DNA of 64,000 nt, taken from the NCBI GenBank assembly GCA_030077755.1, contig JAQJZZ010000008.1, forward strand, positions 372,001 to 436,000, in the 5' to 3' direction. This document shows, in pieces, positions 1-11,505 of this stretch. The stretch comes from Filosporella fistucella (taxonomy: Eukaryota > Ascomycota > Leotiomycetes > Helotiales). The notes beneath the pieces were generated by a model. The model was not told the origin of the DNA and made no database searches. It was given only the letters and a program-made list of their open reading frames with translations. Position 1 is the first letter of the stretch. Each line of letters opens with the position of its first letter. Made by a program: the position numbers and the translations under genes.

Positions 1-602
1 TCATAATACAAGGACTACCAGATGAGACTCTTCAGTTGATCATGAAAGAGCACCCTCCAGGAAGATATGATCGATTCCAATCACCATTGAAGGCGGCTCA
101 TGACGAGTCTGAGATTCTCTTCCATGGCACTGCGTTACGAAATTTTCACTCGATTCTGCGTGAGCGCGTTTCTCCATGCATGCACCACACAAGATTTGGA
201 TCTGGTCTCTTCATGTCATGGGAGCCGGGATATTTGGGAATCTATGGTGTGCAACACATAACCCAAGATACTATAGCACTCGGGGGAGGCAAGTGATATG
301 CCTTGCTTTTAGGATGTGAAGTGGCAGGGAAGGACCATCTGGCGCAGGGTCTGGAGATGGATCAGTGGAAGCATAAGAGATCTCAAGGCGACGGAGGGCT
401 TAGTAGAGAGCCACAAATCGTCATCACTGACCTGGATTCCATCCTGATTCGATATATGTTTCTGGTGCCGGTTAGGTTTATAAACAACACCTCGGCGCTC
501 GACTGGTCCAACTGGAGCAATTGGAACGAGACTTTTCCAAAAGACGTGATAACGCCTGCTATCAAAGCAGTTGTTGAAAAGATGAAACAAGAATTGGACT
601 GA
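1..602 (+). CDS. PARP-fold (ADP-ribosyltransferase-like) protein, C-terminal part; 5' end outside window
   Basis: The reading frame is open from the left edge (first full codon at base 3). A likely 66-nt intron at 247-312 joins two exons in frame, and the gene stops with TGA at 600-602. The fragment has the C-terminal PARP layout: FHGTALRNFHSIL (NAD-binding His), then FGSGLFMS where PARPs have GxGIYF, then GCEVAGKDHL and ILIRYMFLVPV at the end of the fold. The second triad position is Phe instead of Tyr, and the third does not look like Glu, so activity may be lost or altered. Fungi have ubiquitin-conjugating/PARP fusion proteins with this C-terminus, but the N-terminal half needed to tell is missing. 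Family call is moderate; the intron is inferred from the frame. Confidence 0.55.
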
Positions 603-1491
603 ACAAAGAATAGATGGTTGCTGGGCACGATTACGAAGTGACCACAACAAAGCAAAAAAATGGCAAAGAAACTTCGCAAACAAGAGACTGAATTCATGGC
701 GATAATTTCCAGGAGAGGGAAATAGGAGTTAATCCAAACCTCAACAACACGAAATAGAGAAGAAACACTTCATATTCTTAAAGTGTACCGAGCCATATGC
801 AATCGCAAAGCGAAGTTTCATCAGTAGCCATTGGGAATTTTATATTCTGGGAAATGACATCGGCTTTTTCAAGTAACACTTGTGTTGTAAAATCCTGCCG
901 CACTGATGAAAAATGATGAGATCGACGAAGAATAGGACAATAGCGGTGTTCGCGTGAATGAAGAAGTTGTTGATACGTTTAAGAAGTAATGTCGTCTGCT
1001 TTGGAACCCCTTGACCGAACTGAAGAGGAAGGCACGCCTAAAACCATTTGAGGAAGGTATCAATTTGTGATGAGGATACCTCAAATCTCATGAGCGGAGC
1101 TCCGAAAACCCCAAGATCGTGTATAATTTAAAATTCTGCAATCCATTTGTATCGCCTGAGGTATATGAGTCTCTGTCAACAATGATATGGACCTCCAGGT
1201 GGGCCACGATTGACCGACTTACCCGATCACGTGATGAGTCACATGATCTGACTGGCTGAGGCGAAAAACAAACTAAAATCATGTTGCAATTGAAGGGGAA
1301 GTGTCATCAGATCCCGGACTCTTGATTTCTCATATTATGAAATCAATAATCGGAATAAATCCTGCGTATGAAGTGCCTCTAAAATCTAGCAAAATCTCCG
1401 CTTACTGTGCAGCGCCTCTTTCCGTTGTCACTTTCTTGAGTAGGACAAGTTTCCCTCTGCACGGGACACAATCACAACCCGCTATCACGAA
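603..1491. other. Intergenic, nothing recognised
   Basis: AT-rich spacer with only short frames on both strands that show no domain, splice pattern or codon bias. I see no RNA gene or repeat. Confidence 0.5.
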
Positions 1492-2058
1492 ATGGAAACA
1501 CAAGATATCATCCAGACCCCGAAACATCGTATTTATCCCAACAACCAGAGCCTACCAAATATGTGTGTCCCACCGTATCCAAATCATACTCAAAGATACC
1601 TTCCTAACGCAGTTAAGCAAGCGAATATCACTCTTGGCAATGTCTTGGCAGCATTGCCACTTTTTGTGTTAATATCTGTCTACTGTATAACCTAGGCTGA
1701 TATTGGTATGTGCTTCAATCTCGGTTTGCCAGCACTTTCAATTATTCAGTCAGCAAGCACGCAGTTTGGATTGATTTTGCTTCGGACACAGGTTTCCGTA
1801 CATTTGCTTTTGGACTAGAGAGTCAAAACGGAAGCTGAATATCTGGCTACGACTCTGGAAGACAAGGGGCGTATTGACAGCTATGACCAAGAATTGGCAA
1901 ACTCTTATCCTCCCGCGAAACGTCGACAAAAGCTTTCTAAGCTTCTTGGTCTCTTGGGTGTATTGCTTAGTATTAACGCCCCAACGCCTCTGCTCTCCGC
2001 TTTCCACATCCTAAGCGCCTTCTTCTACGCCGTAAAGCTTCTTATCTTCCACGCCTGA
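1492..2058 (+). CDS. Candidate small membrane protein, two exons (cryptic)
   Basis: Unrecognised. Exon 1 would be 1492-1677 and exon 2 1819-2058 (TGA at 2056), giving 141 residues in one frame. Exon 2 has no start codon of its own but stays open for 79 codons from a TTTTGGACTAG acceptor. It uses pyrimidine-ending codons as real exons here do. The second exon carries a charged stretch (RVKTEAEYLATTLEDKGRID) followed by hydrophobic helices (LSKLLGLLGVLLSI and FHILSAFFYAVKLLIF). Exon 1 ends in a hydrophobic run (LGNVLAALPLFVLIS). The donor GTCTAC is weak, so the joining is uncertain; the first exon may be wrong or lie further upstream. Confidence 0.3.
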
Positions 2059-2725
2059 ACTATTTGTGTTCTGGATCCTGGAACTAAGGTTGGCTTTGCA
2101 TGGGGCACAGATTAATGGGTAATCGTTTTAATCATGATTGACATTTACCCCGGTTTCTTGCATGGGAGGATCCGAGGATGTCACAAAGCGGGGATGCCGA
2201 CATGGAGACACAGCTGAAACTGATCTTGTTTCTGCCATATCAATTCATTGCACTTCTACCAAAATATTGTCGGGAATCTACTAGGTATGTACAATATCAT
2301 ATGGTCGAAGGACTAACATCCGAGTATTTCCAAAAGCACGGACAGCGTTCCCAATATCTACGCGCAGGAACCGTGCTTCCTCTGATAACGCTGATCAGGG
2401 TGTTATCTGATCTAGCGAGAAAGCCATTTATCCAGCTTCCTTTTCTGGTACTACCCCCTTATCTCTCTTACATACATTGTACCAGCTTCCAATTCTGGTC
2501 CCGTGCGAGCCGTTACCTCATTCTGCCCATCCAAGTGGTTGGCATGAAGAAGGATCGAATTTATCAACGCTCTCTGATTCGGCCCGTCGATATGGCACGC
2601 CTTCACTTAGCTCCGTCTTTCATTTCTGTGCGGCACGGATTGGTATGCTGCTATGTAGCTGCGCAGGTATATAATCCTTCACTTCTCTGTTTCTGTTTTC
2701 CTCCAGCGACTCATCCATTTCTGCA
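2059..2725. other. Upstream region of the amino-acid permease
   Basis: No convincing gene. A 217-codon open frame begins at 2178 but runs into the permease start in another frame and has no fungal protein features. The stretch probably holds the promoter and 5' leader of the permease. Confidence 0.5.
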
Positions 2726-4849
2726 ATGTCGAACCTTGCAAACTACGCCCTGGATGGCGGCGACCCACGCATGGGGGAGAAGAACAACCCCAACCAATAC
2801 GTTCTTGATCATGGTCACGAATCTGGATTGAAAAATGGTTTCTCGATTGAAGCTGCGCAAGTCCACAACGATCCTGACATTCTTTTCGAGGAATATCTTC
2901 ATTATGCCGAGATCACCCGTGCTGAGGAGCGCGCTTATGAGGGAACGAACCTCAAGCGAAAGGAGCCATTTTCTCTCGGCGCTATTATCAAGAACCGTTT
3001 CTCAAAGGGTCATCAGCATGAGATTAACGCCACCGTCGACGGAAATCAGATTGTCACCAATCACAATGACTGGTCCACAGTCACCGATCTCGAATGGAGG
3101 CAAGCATCTCGTGCTACCAGAACCGCATCATGGGGTTCTATTTTCTTCTTGATCACCACTGATATTCTTGGTCCTTCTGGTGCTCCGTAAGTTCCATCTA
3201 TTCAATCCATTGCAAGGGCTAAAGATTTTTGCAGGTGGGCGTTCTCCAATACTGGATACGGCCCTGGTGTTGCTCTCTACACTACTTTCGGTCTCTTTGC
3301 TGCCGTCTCTGGATGGTATGTTTGGGGTGTTTACATGCACAGTAAGTGGTAACGAACTTTTCTTTCGAGAAAGAGAACGACCCTCCAGATCGAGGAAATG
3401 TGCTTCGTGGCGCTCTTAGTCTCATATCTGTCAGGAAACTAAACTAACATTGTCATCCACAGTGGATTCTGATCGTCACCCTCTCCGCGATTTCGGTCAA
3501 GCATTCTTCCGCGTCTTCGGCCCAGCAATGCGTCATTTGATCAACGTTCTTCAATCTCTCCAAATGATCATGTTGGTCGCCGTGCTCATTCTCAGCGAAG
3601 GAGGCAAAGTCTCCCAAGTTTCAATCGGCCGCAATGGAGAGCACGGAAACGGACTCTGCTTCGTTATCTGTCTCCTCATCATCGCTCTCCTCGGTATGGT
3701 CCTCGGTCAAATCCGTACTCTCCAACGTTTCGGATGGCTAGCCAACTTTTCCGTCCTGACCACCGTCTTGGTCTCATTCATCGCTATCGGTGTTGCTGCC
3801 AACTCTGAGCCCAACTACGCAGCTATGTTCGGTTCCTTCGGTGCCAGCGTTGATGTTCCATTCGGAGAGGTCAATTTCCCAGATGGAACAGTCAACAGCC
3901 ATATCCCTATCCAGAAGTTCGCTGGAACACCTCCCTACGGATACGCATCTGGTGGAGTAGGTTTCCTTGGTTCTTTCCAGGGTATCAATAGTATCATCTA
4001 TGCTTATGGAGGAGCAATGCTTTTCTTCAATTTACTTGCTGAGATGCGCAACCCTTGGGATTTCTGGAAGGGAATGCTGGTTGCTGATATCTTTATCTAC
4101 TTTGTCTACATGTTCTTCGGTATCTTCCAGTACTCGTACCAGGGACAATACACCTTCAGTTCTGCTATTCAGAGTACCACTCCTTTCAACTACAGAACTG
4201 CTGGCAATATTTTGGCTATCATGGGTAAGCCATTCTCAACATTTCAGAACTAAGCAAGACTAACATGAATAGGTGGTCTGATCGCAGCCGCCTTATACGG
4301 TAATATCGGAATCAAAGTCATCTACAACAATGTTCTCATGGAACTTTTCAGTAAGTCCTACCTCCCAACCCACCTCACTCTTCTAACCCAACCTCAGACT
4401 TCCCCCCGTTGACCTCCAAACGCGGAAAAATCATGTGGGTCTTCGTCGTCCCCGTCTACTGGGCCCTAGCCTACGTGATCGCAACAGCCGTCCCCAACAT
4501 CGGTGACATCTCCTCCCTCGTCGGCGCCTTCTGCATCGGCAACTTCACCTACACCTTCCCCGCCCTCCTCAAACTCGGATTCGACATCAAGAGAGGCGCT
4601 ATGCTCCCAGAAGAGCAATGGGATCCTGCTACCAGAAAATACACCCGTGTGGATAGCGGTCTTAAGAGATGGGCTAGAGGATATAAGAAGACGTTCTTGA
4701 TGAGCACTTTCAACTTTATCTATTTCTTGGGAAGTTTGGTCGTTTGTGGATTGGGTTGTTATGCGGCTATTATGGCGCTTATTAGTGCGTTTGGCGGTGG
4801 TGGAACGACGGCTACGCATTTCAGTTGTACCTCTCCTTTTGCAGGATAG
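2726..4849 (+). CDS. Amino-acid permease (AAAP/Aa_trans family)
   Basis: Five exons (2726-3186, 3235-3341, 3463-4224, 4273-4350, 4398-4849) encode 619 residues. A hydrophilic N-terminus of about 130 residues is followed by SWGSIFFLITTDILGPSGAP, the first membrane helix of Aa_trans proteins. Further helices include MIMLVAVLIL, FVICLLIIALLGMVLG and WVFVVPVYWALAYVI, about eleven in total. The family (Neurospora Mtr-type) imports neutral and aromatic amino acids with protons, usually at the plasma membrane. All four introns have GTAAG donors and CAG or TAG acceptors and are 47-121 nt long. The N-terminus is longer than in many relatives. Family call is firm; the substrate is not predictable from sequence. 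Confidence 0.93.
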
Positions 4850-5950
4850 ATTTACACTGGGGACTAGAGGGGCAGTGGAATGTTATTATAATTGGGGTTG
4901 GGTACCGAGTTCTCTCTGCTTTTTAGATGTTAGAGTCGAAGAAGGTCGGAGGAATTGAATCGATAGATGAGTGCCTTCTACCCTGTCTGCTCGTCCCGTA
5001 GTGACTCTTGACGGTGCACTTTCTTTTCTTCTATTTCTTTTGGCTTCCAAATGTGGGTCATGTGACGCATATTTCTGTATTTCCGCGGATATTTAATTTG
5101 AGATCTTTTGGTACCTACCGAATCTTTTCAATTAATGTGAGGAGTGTCCTTACAAGTGTATTGTTTCTCGTCACTATTCTTCCGCAATGATGGGGTTGTG
5201 TCTATGGATATTGTTAGCAAGGGTCGTACCTTCCCATTCTGCTTAGTCTAAGAACCCAAAGGGCGAATATATTAGCATAGCTTTTCTAACAAGATACCTG
5301 GTATTTTCTCTGGCCCAAATATAAGTTTAAGCATAGTTGTCGGGCTTCCTCCAAGGGATGTCGTGGCATAGACTGCACGCTTTATCTTAACTTCCAACAA
5401 GTGCTTTTTGAAGCTATGGCCTAACTCCAATTGCGATTTCGTTTCTCAATTCAATCTTGCCACTTGGACGTCGTTCCATGTGTAAGTATATTTGTATCGA
5501 TTATTAGTAAGATCAACAAGTACGAAAAGACTACACAATAGATCTAGCTACGCATGTGCAGGAAAATGGTTTGCTCAACGGTCTGCAGATATATCTCCAT
5601 GCTTAGAAGTCGGACAAAAAACGATTTGAGGTGATATTGAGGTTAAACGCTCAGAAAAGTCAGGTGCGTTTCATTATCATGTACTGCACATATATGAGAG
5701 ACAAGAGCAAAAGAAGCTCATTCCTAGTTCCTTTTTGTCCAATACGGTTTGGCAGCCTGAAGTTTCGGTACTTATTTGCCTACTCAGTATATCAGCAGCG
5801 GGATATCTCTGAAGCTGAGATGTGTCTTCTCATGTCTGTGGATCTCGACTGTCATTCACGAGACATTTTCTGATCTTCCTTTCCTCGTAAAGTTGAGGCT
5901 TCAAGGGAGATGAAAAACATTCCAGGTTTAGACCTGATAGGTACAATAAA
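4850..5950. other. Intergenic, nothing recognised
   Basis: AT-rich spacer after the permease. Short frames only (for example 5631-5873), none with a domain or a plausible exon structure. Confidence 0.5.
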
Positions 5951-5957
5951 TATATAC
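5951..5957 (+). promoter_or_regulatory. TATA-like box
   Basis: TATATAC lies about 60 bases before the ATG of the possible small secreted peptide at 6012, in a usual position for a fungal core promoter. Confidence 0.3.
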
Positions 5958-6011
5958 TCCCTTCCCAATCAATCCTGATTTTCTCCCATCATCGCGCAAT
6001 CATTCCACAAG

Positions 6012-6285
6012 ATGATCTTACCAACTCTCATCATTATCTCCGCATGCGCTGTTACTCTCTTGTCCCAGATTCCCAGGCTTCAGCCCATGGATCTTGCAAC
6101 CTATACACCATGTACTACAATGAGGTTAGTATTATATCTCTGTAGATGCGAATGTTGAGTATTCTAGGCTGCCGATCTCGCATCCGGGACATAGACTATG
6201 TTATTATCAAATACTTTTCTGTGCAAATGCAACTCCTTCAGCTACAACCGCAAGCTTAGTCCTATCTACTACGAATATGCAATAG
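6012..6285 (+). CDS. Possible small secreted peptide, two exons
   Basis: Unrecognised and short. The ATG at 6012 opens a typical secretion signal (MILPTLIIISACAVTLLS). A GTTAGT donor at 6125 and a TTCTAG acceptor ending at 6167 would remove a 43-nt intron and give about 76 residues with four cysteines, ending TAG at 6285. Unspliced, the frame still encodes about 50 residues ending in a CRCEC motif, so either form could be made. A TATA-like box lies upstream. Small secreted cysteine-containing proteins of this kind are common candidate effectors in plant-associated fungi, but with no homology or expression data this is only a suggestion. Confidence 0.28.
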
Positions 6286-6519
6286 ATGAAAGAAGAATCA
6301 ATCATTATAGTGATTAAATTATTCATATTGAATCAATTCAGATGAACTTGTACTCTCTACCACAAGTAAAACATTGAAAGACAACGGCATGATTATTGGC
6401 CAGATTGAGGTTAAGCGAGCCGCAAAGTCACGTGCAGGAACACCAAAATTTGAATGTCAAGAAAGAAATTAAGAGGGGGCCAGACAACACCCCCGGGTGG
6501 GGGTAGCTTAGAAGCTTAT

Positions 6520-6592
6520 GGGCGGTTAGATCAGCGGTAGTATCGCTCGCTTTGCATGCGAGAGGTCGTGGGTTCAATCCCCACACCGTCCA
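6520..6592 (+). tRNA. tRNA-Ala (anticodon TGC)
   Basis: A complete 73-nt cloverleaf without intron. The acceptor stem pairs GGGCGGT with ACCGTCC and contains the G3-U70 wobble that identifies alanine tRNA. The anticodon arm is CTCGC-TTTGCAT-GCGAG, giving anticodon TGC. The T arm has the GGTTCAATCC loop, and the discriminator base is A. CCA is not encoded. A T-rich stretch (6594-6600) just downstream serves as the Pol III stop. Confidence 0.96.
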
Positions 6593-6593
6593 A

Positions 6594-6600
6594 TTCTTTT
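6594..6600 (+). terminator. Pol III T-tract terminator of tRNA-Ala
   Basis: The short T-rich run ttctttt directly follows the discriminator base of the tRNA, as expected for Pol III termination. Confidence 0.6.
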
Positions 6601-7274
6601 GTCTCTTCTCACGATTTTCTTTTGCTCTATTGTAATGGGATTTTATTTTTGTTGTCTTTTTGACTATCGAGATGAGGAGAAGTTTTGGTGTTGAGAAAAT
6701 TTGATGTCGGCTAGCTTCCTTTTCGTCATCACATAAGCGAGTCGATGTCCAGCCGGACCGAGAATGGACGAGGCACGACAATGTTGTATACTCCGCATAC
6801 TATATATCATGAAAGCTAGCAATGGTATTATTAATTGAACAGTCATTGTTATGCCTGTCTGAATCTGTGAAAGTAATCTTTATTTGGTGTCATTTTTTAC
6901 TTCCCGACTTCTGCCATCTTCCAAGTTCTAGTCACTCGCTCGGCTGTTTCAGGGGCTGGTGGGGGAACATGTGGGGCCGAGCCGATATACGCATTTCCTA
7001 GAACTCCATGCAAGCTGATCTATCATTCTCAACTCCGGTAGGAAAATATACATCTGCTAATGGAATGTGGACTTGATTTATGGATGCTAAGCTCATGAAA
7101 AGGCGCCAGCATCCGTAGGCGGGTAGTGCAGGGAGCTCTCTTTCTGTTTTGCGGGGCTAAACTTCCTCTCTCTTGTCACCATTTTTATCAAGAGACAAGT
7201 CTAAATCATTTCCCCGTTACAAAGTTCATGGTCACTCTCTAGTTCAAATATTGAACTACCATATAACTGCAATA
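6601..7274. other. Intergenic, promoter side of the cupin gene
   Basis: No gene seen. The 7085-7274 part is probably promoter and 5' leader of the cupin gene, the first member of the cluster that follows. Confidence 0.5.
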
Positions 7275-7948
7275 ATGGCACCTGCTACACAACCATCTTA
7301 TACAACAGAAGTCAGCCCTGCTTCGTCACGCAATCTCTCCCATCCAAAGCGGTATATAACCACGCATTCCCCTGAAGGAAAAGCAATCTTCAGCACTGCT
7401 TTAGAAGAACCTATTCCATTCCAACAAATTCCAAACGACGCCATATTTAGCTTATGCTATGCTACGAATCAGACTCCCGTCGAGTTGAGTGGTGATAAAG
7501 ACGTTGACATTTATGCCGGTAAGTGCATTCCATGGAGACCTGAGGAGGCAAAAGAACCCAAAAATGGAAATCTGATACTGATAAATCAAATTGGATAGAT
7601 TATACCCACAACTTGCCCGGCGTAATGATACCTTCAGGCAGTGTTCTCCGCTTAGTCGACATGCCACCTGGTGCCACGTCGCCCATGCACCGTACTGTTT
7701 CACTCGACTACGGTGTTGTACTTGATGGCTCAGTGGAGCTTGTTCTGGATAGTGGAGAGACAAGAGTAATGCAGAGGGGGGATATGAGTGTACAAAGAGG
7801 CACAATGCATGCGTGGAGGAATATGAGTGAAACGAACTGGGCGAGGATGCTGTATGTGTTGATGGAGGCTAGACCGTTAACCGTTGGGGAAAGGAAGTTG
7901 GAGGAGGACTATGGAGGTTTGGCGGTCAGGGCTAGCAATGAGAAGTGA
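7275..7948 (+). CDS. Cupin-domain protein of the metabolic cluster
   Basis: Two exons (7275-7518, 7599-7948) encode 197 residues; the 80-nt intron starts GTAAGT. The C-terminal half is a single small cupin barrel: PPGATSPMHRTVSLDYGVVL (motif 1) and QRGDMSVQRGTMHAW (motif 2). Motif 1 has only one His (H112) where HxH is usual and Asp in place of Glu, while motif 2 keeps its His, so metal binding is doubtful. Proteins of this size and pattern recur in fungal catabolic and secondary-metabolite clusters, where they are usually of unknown role. It faces the monooxygenase gene tail to tail (248 nt between the stop codons). The start is the only ATG that gives a normal N-terminus. Confidence 0.85.
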
Positions 7949-8196
7949 GCTTAGAGAGAATGCAATTGTGTTTGAAAACTGAGAAATTATGGAATATGGT
8001 GACTGCTGAATGAACCAAACTTTCCATGGTTGATGGAAAGCAATGCCGCATTGAATTATAGCGAAACATAATCTGGACTGACTAATTTTAGAAGGTTCAC
8101 CTAAGTGATCTGGCTGGTTATGTGCTTGCTTAATAAATGTGAATCGAATTGAAAATTGTAGGCTTTGGTGCTTGAGAACACCCTTTAGTCAATTTC

Positions 8197-10612
8197 CTAT
8201 TCAATCCTTCGAGCGGAGCTAACATCAGGAACACCTGTACCCTCAACCACCTTTGCCCCCACAATCTCATAAATCGGAATATCAGCCAACACAGAAACAA
8301 TATGATGCAACGTCGGCAACGCTTCCAAATCCAACTTATCAAAGACCACACTTGCCTTCCTAGGCTTTGCCACCGCCTTCACCGTACTTGGTACAACCTT
8401 GGACTCCTCTTCATGAGGCACCACAACCGGATACTCCACATCTGCTTTCCCTCTCATATCTCGCCCAACAGCAGGAATATATTTATAGACCATAATTCCA
8501 TAGTCTGTTTCCCCGCCAATAGTCCCCTTTTCCGTTGCCGGATCCACAGATTCCAGATCCTCGAGTGCGAAATCACAGAATTTGGCTCCTTGCCATGAAG
8601 CAGCCATGCGGTAACTAGAGGAGCGGCGATGGATATCTATGGCGCAATAGACTTTAGGCATACCTAACTCATCTCTGCCGCTGACAATTGGGTCTGTGAG
8701 GGATTCGAATAAGAGGGGCATGTATGTTCCATCTATGGTGGTCCCATCTCTCTTTGTATATCTGACTCCATGAATGTAGAGCCCGAAATGATTATATCCG
8801 CTTCCACCAAGCCATGTCATGTTACCCAATGTAGTTGTTGAGAAACTGGCGTAGGCCACCGATCCTGGCGATTTGAATGCAAATGACTCAGTAGGAAAAA
8901 GATTTTTCAGAAACGTGGCAGAGGTTTTGAATTTGATCGATGCGGTAAGGAATGTTTGAGCGAGGGAAGGCTGGGGATTGCCCCAGATATCTTGACGTGG
9001 TCCAGGAGATGGCCCAAAAGCGATAGGCATGCGTTTGTATAGGCCTGGGCATCTTTCTCTACGCCATTTAAGGAACTGATCTGTGGAGTTGTCAATTTCG
9101 TCGTGGCCGAAATTATATGCCGTATATGCCATCACTAAAAAGGTCAGCAGTATAGATTTCAAACGTGGAAGACGTACTATCAACAACTGGCTTTCCTTCC
9201 ACCAGATCTCTACCCGCTTGCCGAGCATACTCTTGTATATTGTGTGCACGTTCATATCTGATTTTCTCATACAGTTGCAAACGGTCGGGAACATCTTCAG
9301 GTTTGGTTCCGAATGGAAGGACGACTGATAAGGCAGCTGCGTCTTCAATGGCCATCCCACCACCCTGTCCTTGGTCTGTGATTGTCAGTTCGATCATTCG
9401 TCAAGATAGGCATCTACTGACGTGGGAGGAAAGGGTGAGCCGCATCACCCAAAAGAGCCAGTTTTCCTTTCATCCAGGTTGGCAAAATCTCCATGTCCAA
9501 TAGTCTCCAAACCTTCAAGCTTGATGGCTCTAAATTTTTGAAGAGAGAAAGTAACCTGGAATCAAAGTCTTTAAACACTTTCAACAATTGCTCGATTGAC
9601 GCATCTTTATTCCACTCTGTGAATTATTAGAAAAGTATTCCAAAATTTCCAATCTGAGTGACATACCATTCATAGCCCCCTGAGATTCCTCTTCAGGATG
9701 AATGCAAACAAAATTAATCAACCCATTATTATCACATGGATACATGACAATCCTCCTATCAGCGCCATACCACATAACCAACTCGTTATCATCTTGGAAA
9801 AGCTTGGCGGTCTCTGGATCCTCAAGCGCAGCGCTTTTGGGCAGAAGAAAACGAAAGGCAGCCTTGCCAGAACTGAAAAGCTTTTTTGGCTGCCCTGTCA
9901 ATGCAAGTCTTGTTTTGGACTGCGGGAGTTGTTAGATATTTCGTTTAAAGGTGGTATGGATACTCACATATATACCATCAGCACCAAGCACAACATCCGC
10001 CTGTATACTTCCCGTCTCGAATTGTAGCGTGCCAGACTCAGTATCCACTCCTATGACTCTACTCGACAAATGTAATTCTGCTGGCTTCCCTTCGCCCTTT
10101 TCCGCGGTAGCAACCTCTTTCAATCGTTCATGAAGTCTGACTCGATGGACCAGCCGCCAAGGATGCTGCCACATTTTATTCTGCTCTCTCAAATCCGCTT
10201 TCATGGTTTCATTCCCGGCTTGATCGTACTCAGTGAACTGACACATGTCAACTGCACCGAAATCTTCGGCCATGATTCCCCATCTTCGTAATATTCCATT
10301 CGAGTTTGGTGCAAGGTGGATGGCTGCTCCCACTTCGCTTGCAAAATGAGACTGTTCGTAGAGCTGTTTTGAGTTAGTATTAAGTCTTTGTCTTCCTGAT
10401 CGTCATATGTGACTTACAGAGACATTATGTCCGGCTTTACGAAGTCCAATCGCGGCTGTGAGGCCACCTATGCCAGCACCCACGATCGCGATACTCAGAG
10501 GATGAGGCCCTTTGGCTTCATGTAAGCTTGGAATCTTCCCAAAATTAGAAATGGTCTATCTACCAGTTGTCCCATTTTCACCATTGACGTGGCCATTGCT
10601 AAAAGCTGTCAT
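8197..10612 (-). CDS. FAD-dependent monooxygenase fused to an acetoacetate-decarboxylase-like domain
   Basis: Seven exons (10612-10564, 10515-10418, 10363-9968, 9919-9667, 9616-9422, 9375-9178, 9134-8197) give 708 residues. Residues 1-400 are a salicylate-hydroxylase-type flavoprotein: GAGIGG at 29-34 binds the FAD ADP part, LGADGIY is the DG motif, and GDAAHPFLPHQGQGGG (322 onward) is the GD motif. From about residue 430 a second domain begins that fits acetoacetate decarboxylase: SPGSVAYASFST, GLYIHGVRYTKRDG, TYMPLLFESLTDPIVSGRDELGMPK. K557 matches the Schiff-base lysine region of that family. One chain could therefore hydroxylate an aromatic or enol substrate and act on a carboxyl product; this is inference. 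No secretion signal. Domain calls are firm; the substrate is unknown. Confidence 0.9.
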
Positions 10613-11505
10613 GTTGTTCTTTGCCGGGTTACAGTCTTCAGTTACAATTTATTGCGATGAACCACTTGTCAGGCCAGCAAAGAAAAATTCACAAACTATT
10701 GACCAATAATCCGTTCAATAAAAATATTAAAGCCAGAAGAGATCTCCAAAAGTCGGTAATATTTATATTGTATTCCAAGAACTTTCAGAGAAACTTTTCC
10801 CCGACACTTACCTATAAGTCAAGTACCATCAACTGCTTTTAGACCACTATCCACTCTCACTCCACTATCCGCCACATCCAGCATCTTAACTGTTCCCACG
10901 CATACAAAATCACCGGCAAGCTCTAGGATACGAGGTCGGGTATGCGGGGGAGTGAGATAAACGTCGGAAAGTGGGAGGTGGAGGATTGCGGGGTGATGGC
11001 GGGGTAGAAGTCACATATGCCGGTCGAAAATCTAAGCAATCAACTTTTACAGGGATGGCTATGCATGAAGTTAAGTTTGATAGATACTGGTTTTGAGAAA
11101 TTAAGAATGTTGTGTATATCAAGCAGAGAAGCAGGAAACGCAAGATCAAAATCTTCAGGGAGTATAAACTTCGCTTAATATCATATCAGTAAGTACACAA
11201 GCACTTTTCAATGATTGAATACTTGAAGACTGAACACGATCACCAAAAATCAACTCCTCGATAATATTTTATATCGATTAAAAAAGATCAGCCCATGAGG
11301 GATAGTTATGATTCTATTTATCATATATGTAGCAATAATACCACTGATGAACAAAATCGAACTACAGCTTAGAGATGGATTAACTCATGTCTCAGCGCTT
11401 TTCGGATGATATTACAATATTTGAAGATCCTGCTTCTAGATCAATTGTTCAAATTATGATTATCAAGCTTTAAGTTCCACCTATTCCCGGTGTCTGTTGA
11501 CTCAT
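10613..11505. other. Spacer between monooxygenase and regulator genes
   Basis: No gene supported. It should contain the promoter of the monooxygenase (right of 10612) and the 3' region of the regulator. Nothing repeat-like was noticed. Confidence 0.5.

Noticed and set aside
309..697. Two long minus-strand frames opposite the PARP-fold exon
   Set aside because: Shadow frames of the real plus-strand exon; no domain or start context.
2178..2831. 217-codon plus-strand frame before the permease
   Set aside because: Its end overlaps the permease coding start in another frame, the first part has no domain or exon structure, and the permease model is unambiguous.
6428..6781. Minus-strand frame of 117 codons
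   Set aside because: It is the complement of the tRNA-Ala gene and its flanks; the GLNPRPLACKASD-like peptide is the usual artefact of translating a tRNA gene backwards.
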